A DNA stretch of 64,000 bases from Blastobasis lacticolella (Eukaryota; Arthropoda; Insecta; Lepidoptera; Blastobasidae), in NCBI GenBank assembly GCA_905147135.1, contig LR990044.1, positions 15,256,122-15,320,121 of the forward strand. The letters run 5' to 3'. Positions 10,601 to 21,534 of this stretch are shown piece by piece; the first letter of the stretch is position 1, and each line of letters opens with the position of its first letter. The notes below the pieces were generated by a model. That model saw only the letters and a program-made list of their open reading frames with translations. It made no database searches and was not told the origin of the DNA. A program made the position numbers and the translations under genes.

Positions 10601-11259
10601 TCCTCAAATAACTTCCTCTCCAGCTCCGTGATAGGGTTAAGATCGATTTTAAATTTAGGAAATATTTCCTGGAGAATAAAACATGGAGTTCTTCAAGAAA
10701 GGAGTGAAAACGTTTTTTTAGGCTCGGCAACACGGTAGTAGTACCCCTGGTATTGCAAACATACATAGGCGGTTAGCTCGTTTGACACCTTAGTTGTTTA
10801 GAAATCGATTTCTGGATAACTCGTCTGTTGAAAATGTATTTCCATATATTTATGTATTCATGGATATTTAGCAATTAGCAATACCCAGAGAAACAATATA
10901 CTACGTACAAGTGATACAAAAAAAACTGACATAATAAATCAATATAAGCTCCAACCGTAAACGTTGCCTTAGTTAAATACAAATTCGGAATGTCACCATG
11001 TTATTAATACGAGTGTTAACTATAAAAATAACATTGTACATTTTGGTCACCACCAACTTCCGCCATTTAAAAAAATATATTAAGCAGCTTCTTATAAAAC
11101 TTATGCAAATCAATAGGAAACTTTAATATCTATCGATTACTCTATGTTAAAAAATGTCGAAAACGATATATCTTGCGAGATATCGCTAGTCAAAGATGTA
11201 CATTAACTACCGACACATGGGGAACAAACACCCCCTACTACGCCTACTCATAGTCAAAT
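10601..11259. other. Noncoding stretch with a LINE-tail-like patch
   Basis: At about 10735-10795 the words 'cctggtattgcaaacatacataggcggt' recall the jockey/CR1-type tail. The rest is unassigned and without an open frame of interest. Confidence 0.35.
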
Positions 11260-11400
11260 ATCTTATAAACTACTGAACCGATTTCGATTTAATAAAGCTA
11301 GGAATAATTTCGATTAAAAGACCTTTTAAATACAGAAAACCGCATTGAAATTAGTTTATCCGTTCGGGAGCAACAGATAGACGGATACACGCGATAACTT
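11260..11400 (+). repeat. Interspersed repeat, copy 2 (ACTACTG...ACCGCATTGAAAT)
   Basis: Partner of 9855-10015. Its 3' part reads agatagacggatacacgcg. No inverted termini or target duplication seen. Confidence 0.5.
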
Positions 11401-12150
11401 ACAACAAAAATTAAACTAAAATAAAGTGATTTGTAAGATAATGTGTTTACCAACATACAAAATACTTTATTCATAATGATGTACCAACACGGGATGCCAC
11501 TTGGCTCTCGCGACTGTGGAATTAGTCTCCGGTCCCTAGCGGTAGACCATGGTCAACCTCGCTTCGCCACATACCGTTGGAATTTCGCATACTTAAGAAG
11601 TGGCGAGCTCGTGGCGGTGCTGAAGTTCGACTAGTCTCAAAGTACGAAACGGTCACCCATTCATTTCCTAGACGCTATGAACATTGCTTGCTTATTTTAT
11701 TGCAAGCTTGTTTATTTTATGGGATAAGAAAATTAGGTTGCATAATATAGATACAGTTTACTTCATTTACTACATAATTATACTTATAAAATCTCATTCA
11801 TTCAAAGTGAAACTGAATGAGAATGGAAAATTATTAAATGGTTTTGTTTTTAATTAGCCGGCTAGAAAAATTAGCTACAAAGTTATTGTGACAGCTTATC
11901 ATACAGTCGCTAGCAAGCAAATCGATAATCGATTCACATATATTTCCGTATACGCTCATACATATCTGGCATCCCAAATCAGTCGGTAACTTCATAAATA
12001 CATAATCGATTTTAATTAGGTTTTTAATTTAATATTATATGATTAAATTAGTATATGACGCTGATGAATTAGATTAGGACAAAGATTACCCATGTATTTA
12101 AATAATTTCTTCTATATGATCGTTTTATGCCAGACAAAAAAAATATCATG
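11401..12150. other. Noncoding AT-rich stretch
   Basis: The 63-codon open frame at about 11443 has no recognisable motif and no neighbours to support it. Nothing else was seen. Confidence 0.4.
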
Positions 12151-12154
12151 GAAT

Positions 12155-12510
12155 TTATGGCCCGGTTGTGCTCTGGCGCACGAGGGCACGGGGTCCGCCT
12201 TGACCATGATCCAGAGTTTGGCAGATCAGGTAATAACAGTGAAGCGACTGCCATCTGATTTCCGTGACCCCGCTACCAGGGGAACCTGACCAGATTGGAT
12301 CATGGTTACAAATTCAGTTGCCTGAATTTGCAGGTTTCATCACGATGTTTTCCCTCACCGTAAGAGCATCGGTTAGTATTCAACTAAAGTAAATAACTCA
12401 GAAAAGAGTCATTGGTATGTACCGCAGCGGGATTCGAACCCTCGGTAGGTATTCGGTACCTCTCGCTTACTAGTTGGATTCTGAACCGCACGGCTACCGA
12501 CGCTTATACG
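12155..12510 (-). mobile_element. SINE family A, near full-length copy
   Basis: On the minus strand it runs from the tRNA-like head (agcgtcggtagccgtgcgg, then a box B GGGTTCGAATCCC) through the body (cgatgctcttacggtgaggg, atccaatctggtcaggttcc) to the CGGACCCCG-rich 3' part near 12160. The order is identical to the reference copy at 14295-14606. Confidence 0.85.
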
Positions 12511-13044
12511 TTGGGCTTCCTGAAATAACAATAAATAAATAAATACAAACATATTTTTTTAATTAGTTAATTTAGAGAGTAACAATCCAGATATGGAATA
12601 ATCCTGATAATATATTCTCTTTGAAGTATCTATTGCAAAGATAAAATCATTATAAGGCATTCAATTTCAAAATGTCAATGTTTCTGAGAAATCTTCGTCA
12701 GCTATAGATTCTAGTTGTAAAATCGATAACATGAGTAACGATATAAATATGATATTTGCGTACGCATGAATAATCGAACAACCGCGTAGATAAATATCGG
12801 TTCAGCCTCAATTTTTATCAATATTTCATCACTATTTCGATTCGTGAGTATGATAACATGACAGCTCATTCATAAGATTCAACTTTTGTAAGTATTTTAG
12901 TATGGTTCTGTCATCATAAAATAATTAATTAATTAGTAAACAGGGTTGCCTACTTCCCATTAGGCAACACTTAAGAGAGCATATACACCTTAGATGTTTT
13001 TAAACATAATAGTCTGCAAATTTGTTTTATAAGTACATCAAAAA
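12511..13044. other. Noncoding AT-rich stretch
   Basis: No gene or defined repeat recognised. Confidence 0.4.
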
Positions 13045-13160
13045 GACATTACAAAAACGAATTGCACATTGGCGATACCCTTGGTATTGCTAATGTCTAT
13101 AGGCAGTGGTGACCACTTTCCATCAGGTGGCCCTCTTACCTGTTGGTAGGCTAATGACAA
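13045..13160 (+). repeat. 3' tail of the jockey/CR1-type LINE family
   Basis: Carries ttggcgatacccttggtatt, then gtctataggcagtggtgacc, then actttccatcaggtgg. These match the 3' end of the LINE at 61.9-63.6 kb and the tails at 15.1, 41.4, 54.7 and 58.8 kb. Confidence 0.75.
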
Positions 13161-13249
13161 AAAATATGTCGTCAGGGTAAATACGAGCCGAAGGTATAGG
13201 TACTTACTCGTTTTCTGCTCGCGTGGATGGTGGCCGTGGTGTGAATTTT

Positions 13250-13420
13250 GGGCCCTCTACCAACAATCTGCTGGTAAGACTGTCAAGCCTGAGAAGACCG
13301 CCTGGGTAAGTACCACCGCCTAATCTTATCTATTTCTGTCGCCAAGCGACAATGTGTTCCGGTTTGAATGATAAGGTAGCTAGCGAGATTACAGTCTGTG
13401 GCTGTACGTTTGCCACTGAG
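13250..13420 (+). repeat. Another LINE 3'-end fragment (lepidopteran type)
   Basis: The block 'cctgggtaagtaccaccgcc ... tgtcgccaagcgacaatgtg ... ccggtttgaa' is a 3'-UTR sequence I recognise as very common in moth genomes, where it ends a non-LTR element. It occurs once here and no ORF remains. Confidence 0.5.
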
Positions 13421-14278
13421 TAGAATAATAACAAAATAGAAAGGTACACAGCACCGAACAGCGCGTAAAAAGTCGATGCATCAATTTGTATAAAACTATG
13501 TAAGTTTTTACAACAATATTAACACGCCACGCCTTAATTTGGCGCGACAAGGGCTGGCGTGGCATGGCGTATTTTGTGTGACAACTTCCATATATTTTCA
13601 TAGTAAATAAGCAAGCCAAGAACACGCCACGTTACCGTCGAGTCCCGCCACGACTTGCGATTGTTATTTGACAAAACCTATATGTTTAATTTTGCGTGCC
13701 AAAAATAAATATTGAAATCCGTTCGACGAGGTACCTACGAAGCAAGCCTGTCTTCTCATTTCTACGCAGTGTCTGTGCGCATACTGTTCAGTCGCCGCGC
13801 GTACGCGGAGAGAAGGCGGTATATAAAATTTCAATAACTATCTTAATACGTGACGCACCTCGTCACAGCCGATCAGCCCCGTCACATGCACTCAATTAGC
13901 TACGGGGAGCATATTGCCTCGGCATTGACATAAAGCCATCAGGGCGACCCCTGTTTGAACTCGCTGTTATCAAAGCCCTCCATGACAACCCATTTGATAC
14001 GGGGCATTTTAATTACGACACGAATTAGGTATGGAGTGGGTTATTGCAATCGGTATACTCGGTATTGGTGCATACACACAATGTATGTTACATTTTGGTT
14101 AATGGGAAAAATTTATAATAAACACTATTTCTTTCAATAAAAACCCAATCATTCTTTCTATGCTAGATAATAAACACTAATACTAAAATATGACATCTGA
14201 TGATATGCAGTGTTGCACTGTTGTCTACTTATTTAATTTTCAGTATATGGGCAACTCACAGCGAAATAAACATTTAGC
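13421..14278. other. Gene-free stretch with a GC-richer patch and a lone TATA motif
   Basis: 13520-13570 holds imperfectly mirrored 'cacgccacgcc ... ggcgtggcatggcg'. 13780-13900 is GC-richer than its surroundings and contains TATATAAAA at 13820-13828. No coding exon follows that I can recognise, so a promoter is only a possibility. Confidence 0.3.
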
Positions 14279-14294
14279 AACAATAAGAGAATCA

Positions 14295-14606
14295 ATAAGA
14301 GCATCGGTGGCCTAGTGGCTAAGGTATCCGACTCGCAAGCGAGAGGTACCGGATTCGAATCCCACTGCCGCCATCTACCAATGACTTATTTCTTAGTTAT
14401 GTACATTAGTTTAACACTACCCGATGCTCTTACGGCGAGGGAAAACATCGTGATGAAACCTGCGACTGAACGTGTGACCATGATCCAATCTGGTCAGGTT
14501 CCCTTAGTAGCAGGGTCACGGAGGTCTGCCAAATCCTGGATCATGGTCAGGGCGGACCCCGGGCTCTCGTGCGCGAGAGCACAACCGGGAAACGCCAAGA
14601 TGATCG
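14295..14606 (+). mobile_element. SINE family A, reference full-length copy
   Basis: A 312 bp tRNA-derived SINE flanked by a 16 bp duplication, AACAAYAAGAGAATCA (14279-14294 and 14607-14622, one mismatch). The head has a box A-like GTGGCCTAGTGGCTAAG and a good box B GGATTCGAATCC, consistent with RNA polymerase III transcription. The body contains gatgctcttacggcgaggg and atccaatctggtcaggttcc. It ends AACGCCAAGATGAT, the same GATGAT tail type as the RTE fragments, which suggests RTE-driven mobilisation. At least nine other copies or pieces lie in this window. Confidence 0.92.
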
Positions 14607-14622
14607 AACAACAAGAGAATCA

Positions 14623-14925
14623 TTATCATCATCACCTAAGCCGTAGGACTTCCACTGCTCCCCCATAGCTTCCACACCGATAGGCTCTGCGCCTCTTGCA
14701 TCCACCCGCATCCGACCTTTATGAGGTCGTCCGTCCATCTCGTGGGGGGTCGTCCTACCCTGCAATTTCCTGTATGTGGTCGCCACTCGAGAATCTTTTC
14801 GCCCAATTGGCCATTTTGCTGTGAGCTACGTGGCCTGCCCATTGCCACTTCAGTTTTGCGACTTTGAAACCTACGTTGATGATCCTGCTACGGATACCTT
14901 TATTTCTGATAGATCATAATTACGT
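14623..14925 (-). pseudogene. RTE LINE C-terminal fragment
   Basis: The minus strand reads, with frameshifts, 'INVGFKVAKLKWQWAGHVA' then 'ILEWRPHTGNCRVGRPPTRW' and 'TDDLIKV', the conserved tail of RTE reverse-transcriptase ORFs. It ends in TGATGATGATAA immediately beside the right duplication of the SINE at 14295-14606. Broken and noncoding now. Confidence 0.85.
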
Positions 14926-15054
14926 AAAACTGTTGCTAACGACTTGTTACTTTTGCGGTTTCGTTCCTCGATTTCATGGGTTCAGTTGCTAAAAAAGTTA
15001 AAGTTTCAGTGCAATCGTCTTAAACTATTAAATCGATTTTTTATGTCATACGGA

Positions 15055-15325
15055 AGGCAAACAGGCATGCGGGCCACCTGATGGAAAGTGGTCACCACTG
15101 TCTATAGACATTCGTAACACCAAGAGTATCGCCAATGCGTTGCCCACCTCTATAACACGTTGCTCTGACAGCCTAAAGGCTAATACCCCTCCACTGCCAA
15201 AGCCACGGTTCCCCAAATCCCCACCCCATGGAGCACTGGAGACCTAACTCACCGGCAGAAACACAATACTACTTAAAAGAGTATTGTTTAGCTGCGGTAT
15301 TCTGTAAGGTGGAGGTACTTCTCCA
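15055..15325 (-). repeat. Long 3' tail of the jockey/CR1-type LINE family
   Basis: The minus-strand sequence parallels 58595-58890 for over 200 bp: ccagtgctccatggggtgg, ccgtggctttggcagtggag, ggcaacgcattggcgatact, tctatagacagtggtgacc, ccatcaggtggcccgcatgc. The tail end lies near 15060. Confidence 0.8.
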
Positions 15326-15689
15326 GTCGATAATACGTAATCGCAAAAGTAACAATATCAATAATAAAATTCAGAGTTGTTGATAACAGAGTTACGTAAT
15401 TCACCCACAGATATCACGTAGAGACACTTCGAGCATAATTCTCTTTATTGAACGCTTAGTGATCTTGAGCCTTCTTATGAGGCCCTTAGTAAGGCACCAC
15501 GTCTCTGATCCATAACAATAACGGAGAACTTCGATTAGAGAGTGAAGGTGAGAGGCATGTTGGTAGCAGTAGCAGCAGCCGTCATATTTTTATTTACATT
15601 GTGGGACGAAAGCGAGCAAACAGCATAATTAAACTAAAGGTAATTTATAATAATAATACAATAACAAAACACAATAATAAAAATAGAGA

Positions 15690-16030
15690 TATGATAAAAA
15701 TGATTTATCATAATAAGCTATATTTTAATTAAAAGTGTGCATCGTGTGTGTCGTAGATATGATCGTGATTCTTTCCGAAATAATTAAGATTATATTTTAA
15801 TATTAGGTATAGCATCACGTATGCGATACATACTCGTACGTATCTCTCTCTCGATACGAACCTACATGTACGTATGTATGTAAACCATCCACCATCCATC
15901 TCCATGCTCCATCTTGTACGAGTGAAATATGGCGTGCCATTGAAACGACAAAATAGCGTTTTGCGTTTTTGGCATTATGCGTCGAAAGGCTATTTGGCGC
16001 TATCACCACCGTTTAAGGCATAGTAAAAAA
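15690..16030 (+). repeat. Family G repeat, uninterrupted copy
   Basis: Matches 16240-16418 plus 16813-16915 in order: ttatcata/acaat-a-ctatatttaatt, gatatgatcgt, gcatcac-atgcgat, ctctcgatacga, then acgacaaaatagcgttttgc, cgaaaggc and accgtttaaggca. Two direct copies lie only about 200 bp apart, so a local duplication is possible. Confidence 0.7.
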
Positions 16031-16082
16031 ATGAACCCTTGAATATTGAGGCTAATAATAACAAGCGCTTTTATAAATTGTA

Positions 16083-16215
16083 CTAGTGGATCCGGCGCGA
16101 CTTCGTTCACGTAACCTACTTTACCCATACCTACCATTTTTCTTGCTTAAAAACCTTTCTCTTGAATCAAACCGCATTAAAATCTGTACATACATACAGA
16201 TTAAATAGCGAAAAA
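16083..16215 (+). repeat. Interspersed repeat J (CTAGTGGATCCGGCGCGACTTC), partial
   Basis: Begins actagtggatccggcgcgac and continues 'ttttcttgcttaaaaacctt'. It is shared with 50055-50250 and 53481-53712. Class not determined. Confidence 0.6.
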
Positions 16216-16239
16216 TACTACGTATAGATAGATGATACA

Positions 16240-16915
16240 AATAATTTATCACAATTAACTATATTTAATTAATAATGTGTGATTCAGTGATTCGGTGATA
16301 TGATCGTAATTTTTTGTTGATAACTCATTTTCTTTTGCAAATGCTTGATTATGGCATCACCGATGCGATTCGCACTCAAACGCATCTCTCTCGATACGAA
16401 TCTCTATCTTGTCCAACTTATCATCGTCCGAGCGGTCAATCCAGGCTACTGCCAGGGTCTGCCTTCCTACTTTGCTTTCTCCACTTTTCCCGATCTTCGG
16501 CATCCTCACGTCGTAAGCCGTTGGCTCTCGCGTTCGACTCGGCGATGTCAATCCATCGCTTCTTAGGTCTCCCGCGGGACCTCTTTCCTGATACAGGCAG
16601 GTTTAGACACCTATTTCCCACGTATCCCTGGGGCTTGCGGAACACGTGACCATACCAGCGCAGCCGTGCTTCTTCGATCTTATCCGCAATATCTCTTACG
16701 CCAAGGCTGCCACGGATGTACTCGTTGCGCACTCGATCAAGTCGCGTAACGCTACACATCCACCGCAGCATTTTCATTTCGCTGGCGTGGAGTTTGCGGA
16801 CATGCTTCTTCATCTATCTTATCCAACTGAAACGACAAAATGGCGTTTTGCGTTTTTGGCATTGAGCATCGAAAGGCAGTATGCCGCCACCACTACCGTT
16901 TAAGGCAAAGTAAAA
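16240..16915 (+). repeat. Family G repeat, copy split by an RTE insertion
   Basis: The left part is 16240-16418 and the right part 16813-16915. Joining them across the insert restores the order seen in 15690-16030. Confidence 0.7.
16419..16812 (-). mobile_element. RTE LINE 3' fragment with 16 bp target duplication
   Basis: Bounded by TCTATCTTRTCCAACT (16403-16418 and 16813-16828, one mismatch). The minus strand keeps an open frame of about 120 codons encoding the RTE C-terminus: 'EMKMLRWMCSVTRLDRVRNE', 'ARLRWYGHVFRKPQGYVG' and 'RSRGRPKKRWIDIAESNA'. It then ends with a short GATGATA tail. It is 5'-truncated within the post-RT region and cannot make a functional protein. It is closely related to the fragment at 18215-18690. 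Confidence 0.9.
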
Positions 16916-16984
16916 TAAGTTGGAATACTGATAATTGATTTCATCATATGCAAGACATACATTACTATAATAATAATCATAATC

Positions 16985-17235
16985 GTGGACATATTCACAC
17001 AGCGCCATCTAGCCCCAAACTAAGTAAAGCTTGTACTATGGGTGCTAGCTAGCCGATATACTACTTGTATATTTTTTAAATACATACTTATTATACATAA
17101 AACACCCAGACCCGTAACAGAAATTAAAATTCATCATTTAAATTTCTGCCCAGCCGGGAATCGAACCCGGAACCTCTTGCGTGGCTGACTGGCATGTTGA
17201 CCACTGAACCACTCAGGTCGTCAAAAATTACTGGG
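16985..17235 (-). mobile_element. SINE family D, well preserved copy
   Basis: The minus strand starts gacgacctgagtggttcag with a box A-like TGGTTCAGTGGTC and a strong box B GGGTTCGATTCCC. It then has a body (gcagaaatttaaatgatg, cgggtctgggtgttttatg), the words 'gggctagatggcgctgtg' and an ATT-repeat tail. This is a classic tRNA-headed SINE with a tail type different from family A. Confidence 0.85.
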
Positions 17236-17665
17236 CATGTTAAGTGTTCAAAAGTTCAACAAAATATGGCAATTTGACGAGAGTCCAGCGCCGAGAACCG
17301 CGCGCCCGAGGCTCGAATTGCGCTTGTAATGGGCGATATTAACTAGTCAAAAGATATTTGCGTTTCTTTGTCTTTATTTGTGTCAAAGATTAATAAATAA
17401 TCTAAACAGCGTAATTTAGATCTGTTAATATTTTAATTAGTGCTTTTCATAATAAGGTGTCAATCTTATCATTTGTTAGTATTCTAGAAGACCATTTTGA
17501 AATTAATTTTTTATCAAACAGGAAAATATGATTCAGTGAAAATTATGATCTCACCTATATTTGCATAGAATAATATTAATCAATAGATAGAAGTTTATCT
17601 ATGTACCTATTTACGATAAGGTATCATAAACGACTTGGGTTATCAAATCTACTAATCTACAGCCC
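17226..17665 (+). repeat. Inverted copy pair E, left arm
   Basis: About 430 bp that is the inverse of 21636-22057. It includes tactgggcatgtt, tttgacgagagtcca, aactagtcaaaagatatttg, ttttaattagtgc, tcaatagatagaa and cgacttgggttatc. Identity is high but with several gaps. It may be two copies of one element in opposite orientation or the long arms of a 4.8 kb element. Confidence 0.75.
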
Positions 17666-18214
17666 ACCAATTTAATGTCTTAGCAACTTGCACAAAACTT
17701 CCCGCGTAGCCAACATGTCGCTAAGGTTCAACCTATAATAACTGTTTTACCGGCTGCGTCACAACGGTGACGAAAATATGCTCGTCACCTCTCGTCACAT
17801 TCGGAAGACGACGGGAATCTTAAAATCCCGAAACCGTACAATGAAGTTGCCAACACCAAAGAAATTGGAATGTTAGCGACCTTCATGTAGACTGGCAAGA
17901 AGGTCGCTTACTTTCCAATCTCTTTGGCTAACACGTTGACAATGTCAATGCTTTATGGCCTGAACTCGAGGGGTACCCATAGATATAGTACTTATATTCC
18001 CTGGTGTAAAAACTTTTTGGCGATACCCTAATTACGAGTAGATAGATGGGACAGCTTCTATACAATACCATGTCTTTAGTTAAATTTCATAAAGTAGATG
18101 TATTATAATGCCTAATCTGTAATCGAGTTATGGTTACCATGATGCACATGACATGTGCTTTTAAATTCGAGACAAATTGAATAATACTCGTTCATTTCTC
18201 GTATCTTAGACTGA
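17666..18214. other. Noncoding stretch inside the inverted pair
   Basis: 17850-17960 holds imperfectly mirrored words (gttgccaacaccaaagaaattgg and ccaatctctttggctaacacgttgac), suggesting a small decayed inverted repeat. No gene was found. Confidence 0.35.
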
Positions 18215-18690
18215 GTCTGGCAATATCGGCCCCGATGTCAAGGTCCGAATCTTTGCAGCTTGGGCCAAATGGCGGGAGCTCACGGCGGTTACCTGTGACC
18301 CTAAAATCCCAATCAAGCTCAATATAAGAGCATAATGATGCTTTACGGCAGCGAAACCTGGCCGGCGCTGACGAAGCACGTCCGCGAACTCCACGCCAAC
18401 GAAATGAAAATGCTGCGGTGGATGTGTGGTGTTACGCGACTTAATCGAGTGCGTAACGAGTACATTCGTGGCAGCCTTGGCGTAAAAGATATCGCGGATA
18501 TGATGAAAGAGGCACGGCTGCGCTGGTATGGTCACGTGTTGCGCAGGCCCCAGGGATATGTGGGAAATAGGTGTCTAAACCTGGAAAGAAGTCCCGCGGA
18601 AGACCTGAAGACCTAAGAAGCGATGGATTGATATCGCCGAGTCGAATGCGAGCGCAAACACAGTCCAAACCATAAACCGAAGCGACTATT
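18215..18690 (+). pseudogene. RTE LINE C-terminal fragment, sense strand
   Basis: Reads 'NIGPDVKVRIFAAWAKWREL' then, after a shift, 'MLYGSETWPALTKHVRELHA', 'EMKMLRWMCGVTRLNRVRNE' and 'LRWYGHVLRRPQGYVGNRC'. A further shift leads to 'KKRWIDIAESNA'. Same subfamily as 16419-16812 but longer at its 5' end. At least two frameshifts make it a pseudogene. No duplication identified. Confidence 0.85.
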
Positions 18691-19714
18691 ACTCGTAAAT
18701 GGTCAAAGAATTATGTATTTCTTGACGTACCTTTTTGTTTTATTAATTTATTTCGTTTTGGCCTTGAATACGTATTTTCCATGTAATTTTTAATATTTAA
18801 TTAGTGCATAAATAGGTTTTTAAGTTGTTGTGAAGTTGTCAACCATTGACAAAACATAGAACGATGCCATGATGGCGAAGATGTTATTCCTACTTGTTGG
18901 CCACGAAAAGACGGTGGCTATCTTAAATTTGAAATCTATTGACGACTAGAGAAATAGATTCTGTGAGTCTGAAGTTTGTAAATAAAAATATATAAAAGAT
19001 ATTTCATGCTAATTTACAAAAATCAATATTAGTTGAAAATAAGTATATCTCAGCAGAAGCTAGGTTGGCTATGAGTTCTGGCCATCAAGACATTATCTTC
19101 TTTTGTGTCAAATCGTTCTCGAACGTGTTTAAGTGAAGACCCTAGCCTTTGTTAGAGAGTACAGCTGAGGAGTGAGCAGAGTCATCCCAGCCTTCGAACT
19201 AGAAGGTGGATCAGTATTATAACCCAAGGCTTGCTTTAACGAAATCCAAGTGAATTCAGTGATCCTACCTGGACTAAGGTTATGTGGAGTAGACTCTTTT
19301 TGGAACTTTTGTGCTTCATTTAGACTATTTTTAAATTCACTATACGTAGCTAGTTTTCGGACTGAAAGAAATAGAACCCATTACCCTGAATCGTTGTGTC
19401 TTCTATATTAACTGAACCTGGCACTGTACGTGGGACAGTGTTACGTAACAATCATAAAGTTCTTTAGATACTTATTACAATATTAAAGACTTTATACTCT
19501 ATTATTTTTTATTTTACTAGAAAAAAGGCGGTTCGTCAAACCAATGACGTCATCGATAAGGCCTTGGCACAGTGGTAAAAACAGTTTCCTATCTCTGTCA
19601 CCTGACCTTATATCAAGATAAAATTAACTTTGTGTTTTGAGAAGTGCAACTGTACTTCAACCTTAGGGTGCTAAAGCAATTTCTTGGCCGACTGTAAACA
19701 TCTCTGAATATGTC
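18691..19714. other. Noncoding stretch, nothing recognised
   Basis: AT-rich, no open frame with recognisable content and no defined repeat. Confidence 0.4.
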
Positions 19715-19785
19715 ATTGGTACATGGAGAGCCTCAGCGAAATGACGCTGTTTTACAGTCGAAATGACAAAGACTACTCGCACAAG
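19715..19785 (+). repeat. Repeat E internal segment, sense copy
   Basis: Contains ggtacatggagagcctcagc, gaaatgacgctgttttacag and tcgaaatgacaaag. The same words occur inverted at 21535-21600 inside the right arm neighbourhood, so this is a third piece of the same family. Confidence 0.65.
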
Positions 19786-21534
19786 CCATTTTGCTTCAAC
19801 ATTTATTGTGCGAACCGCGACGGAACTCTACCTGATTTACTGTCTTTTAATAAATACAACCTAAGAGTTTTCAAATCCAAACTAAGTTTTTTTTTTGGTA
19901 AGAGAGCTTCACCGGAGACCACCGTTTTGCTTATTATGAGACATACTGAACATCCCGTAGTTCGCGCGAACGAAGTCGCGGGCACAGCTAGTATAGTATA
20001 AAACAACTTCGCCCTATAGCAGGCTCTAAGTCATGTATAAAGGACCGAATTTGAGTCCAAGTACGGAAAATGGGAGCCCCAAACCCAACCTAACATAGTC
20101 CCTCTTAGCTACTAACACAATCTATGAGGTTCATTCTATAGGTATTTTAATCTGCCGGATTCAACTTTGGCGCTCACATCAATCGGTCCCTTCCGTCGTT
20201 TATAGAATCTATATATAAGTATAAAGAATATTAAAAAACTAAATTTATTTAAAATAAGGGAATTAGGGAATATTTTATTTAAATTTTCTTTAAATACTTT
20301 GCTGGATGTTTCTCCTAACCTAACCTAAAAGTCCATATCACCGACAAACATAGATAAAGTGAATTGTAATCAGCCCACGGCCCAAACAGCCAAAATCACA
20401 CATTTAACAATGCTGCAGCACATTTATCAATTAGATTAGGTCCTAAATAAACACAGAGTCAACACAATCGTTAGTCAGACAGGGTTGTCAAATTCTTATG
20501 TAAGGTTTGGGTGACTTCAATCGATAGACGTATTCACTACAGGACAGTGTTTTAGGCAATATAACTTTTTACAAATAAACTGTAAAACCATGGAAAATCG
20601 ATAGAGAATTTTTAAACTTAAACTCATTTTATAAGAATTTTGCTGTTTTCCTAACGCATGCCTTGGTTTCCAAGTAGCCCAATATTTCGACGGTAATTAA
20701 AATTGTCACCACGCCTGCCATAAGAAATCCGGAGAATACCGTAGAAAATGTCTGTTAATAACTACGTACTAGGTTGGTTTTTGATATTCGCAGTCTTGAA
20801 ATTTGTTATCATATTATTATTATAACTGTATCACGCCTGCCAAGCATCAAACCATCCTCTTATGACGAGGAAGTTCAAGGCGACTCATTACCAAAACCTC
20901 TCTATCGGTATCATTGTTTGAACCACAATTTATATCACTTTGACTTTTTGCAACAACTTTGCGGGTTCAACCCTAGCTGTGACTATCCTACAGCGGATTC
21001 AACTTAGTTCATGTACAATTTAGCTATTTATCTTTGTAGCAATTAAATTGGAGATTTGTGTGATTAGTTAGTTCTTTGTTTGTTTCCCTTCAGTCGGGTT
21101 TAGTGCGGATATAACGAGAGTCAGTAATTTGCTTCAGGAACTGTAATTACCTTCGCAATCACAACTTTATGTCCGTTATCCAACATTGTTAATATGTCAA
21201 GTAACAATATTGAATAGCGGATTACTTTCTAACGCCGCATTTGGATATAGAGTCAACTAAGGGCTGGATATTAAACTGGAAGGTAGCTTCGAAGCCACAG
21301 ATTTGTCCGATGTTAAAAGAATTGTCATTAAACCGTGTTACCGTACTGTATCATCATGTCATGTTTATGTACAATAAAGAATAAAGAAAGAATAAACTCG
21401 TATAAAATGCGCATGTAACTAAGCCTGCACAGACCCTCTCTGCGCGCGCGAAGGGTGGTCAGAATTCATTCACGTTGCGTTTCTCCCATATGCTTGTAAT
21501 AATCTTGGCGTCAATATCCCGACGAAATGCTGCC
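19786..21534. other. Noncoding stretch with small repeat remnants
   Basis: At about 19968-20000 'gaacgaagtcgcgggcacagctagt' is a repeat terminus common in moth genomes; shorter versions occur at 38470 and 55670. 20650-20720 (gccttggtttccaagtagcc, caatatttcgac) resembles a stretch at 55000-55050. No gene was seen. Confidence 0.4.

Noticed and set aside
14305..14375. tRNA gene at the SINE A head
   Set aside because: It is joined to a repeated 3' body and bounded by target duplications, so it is a SINE.
18206..18535. 109-codon frame on the minus strand
   Set aside because: It is the antisense shadow of the RTE C-terminal fragment read on the plus strand.
20305..20335. Telomere-like CCTAACCTAACCTAA words
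   Set aside because: Only about three units. Far too short for an interstitial telomere tract, and such words are common in AT-rich insect DNA.
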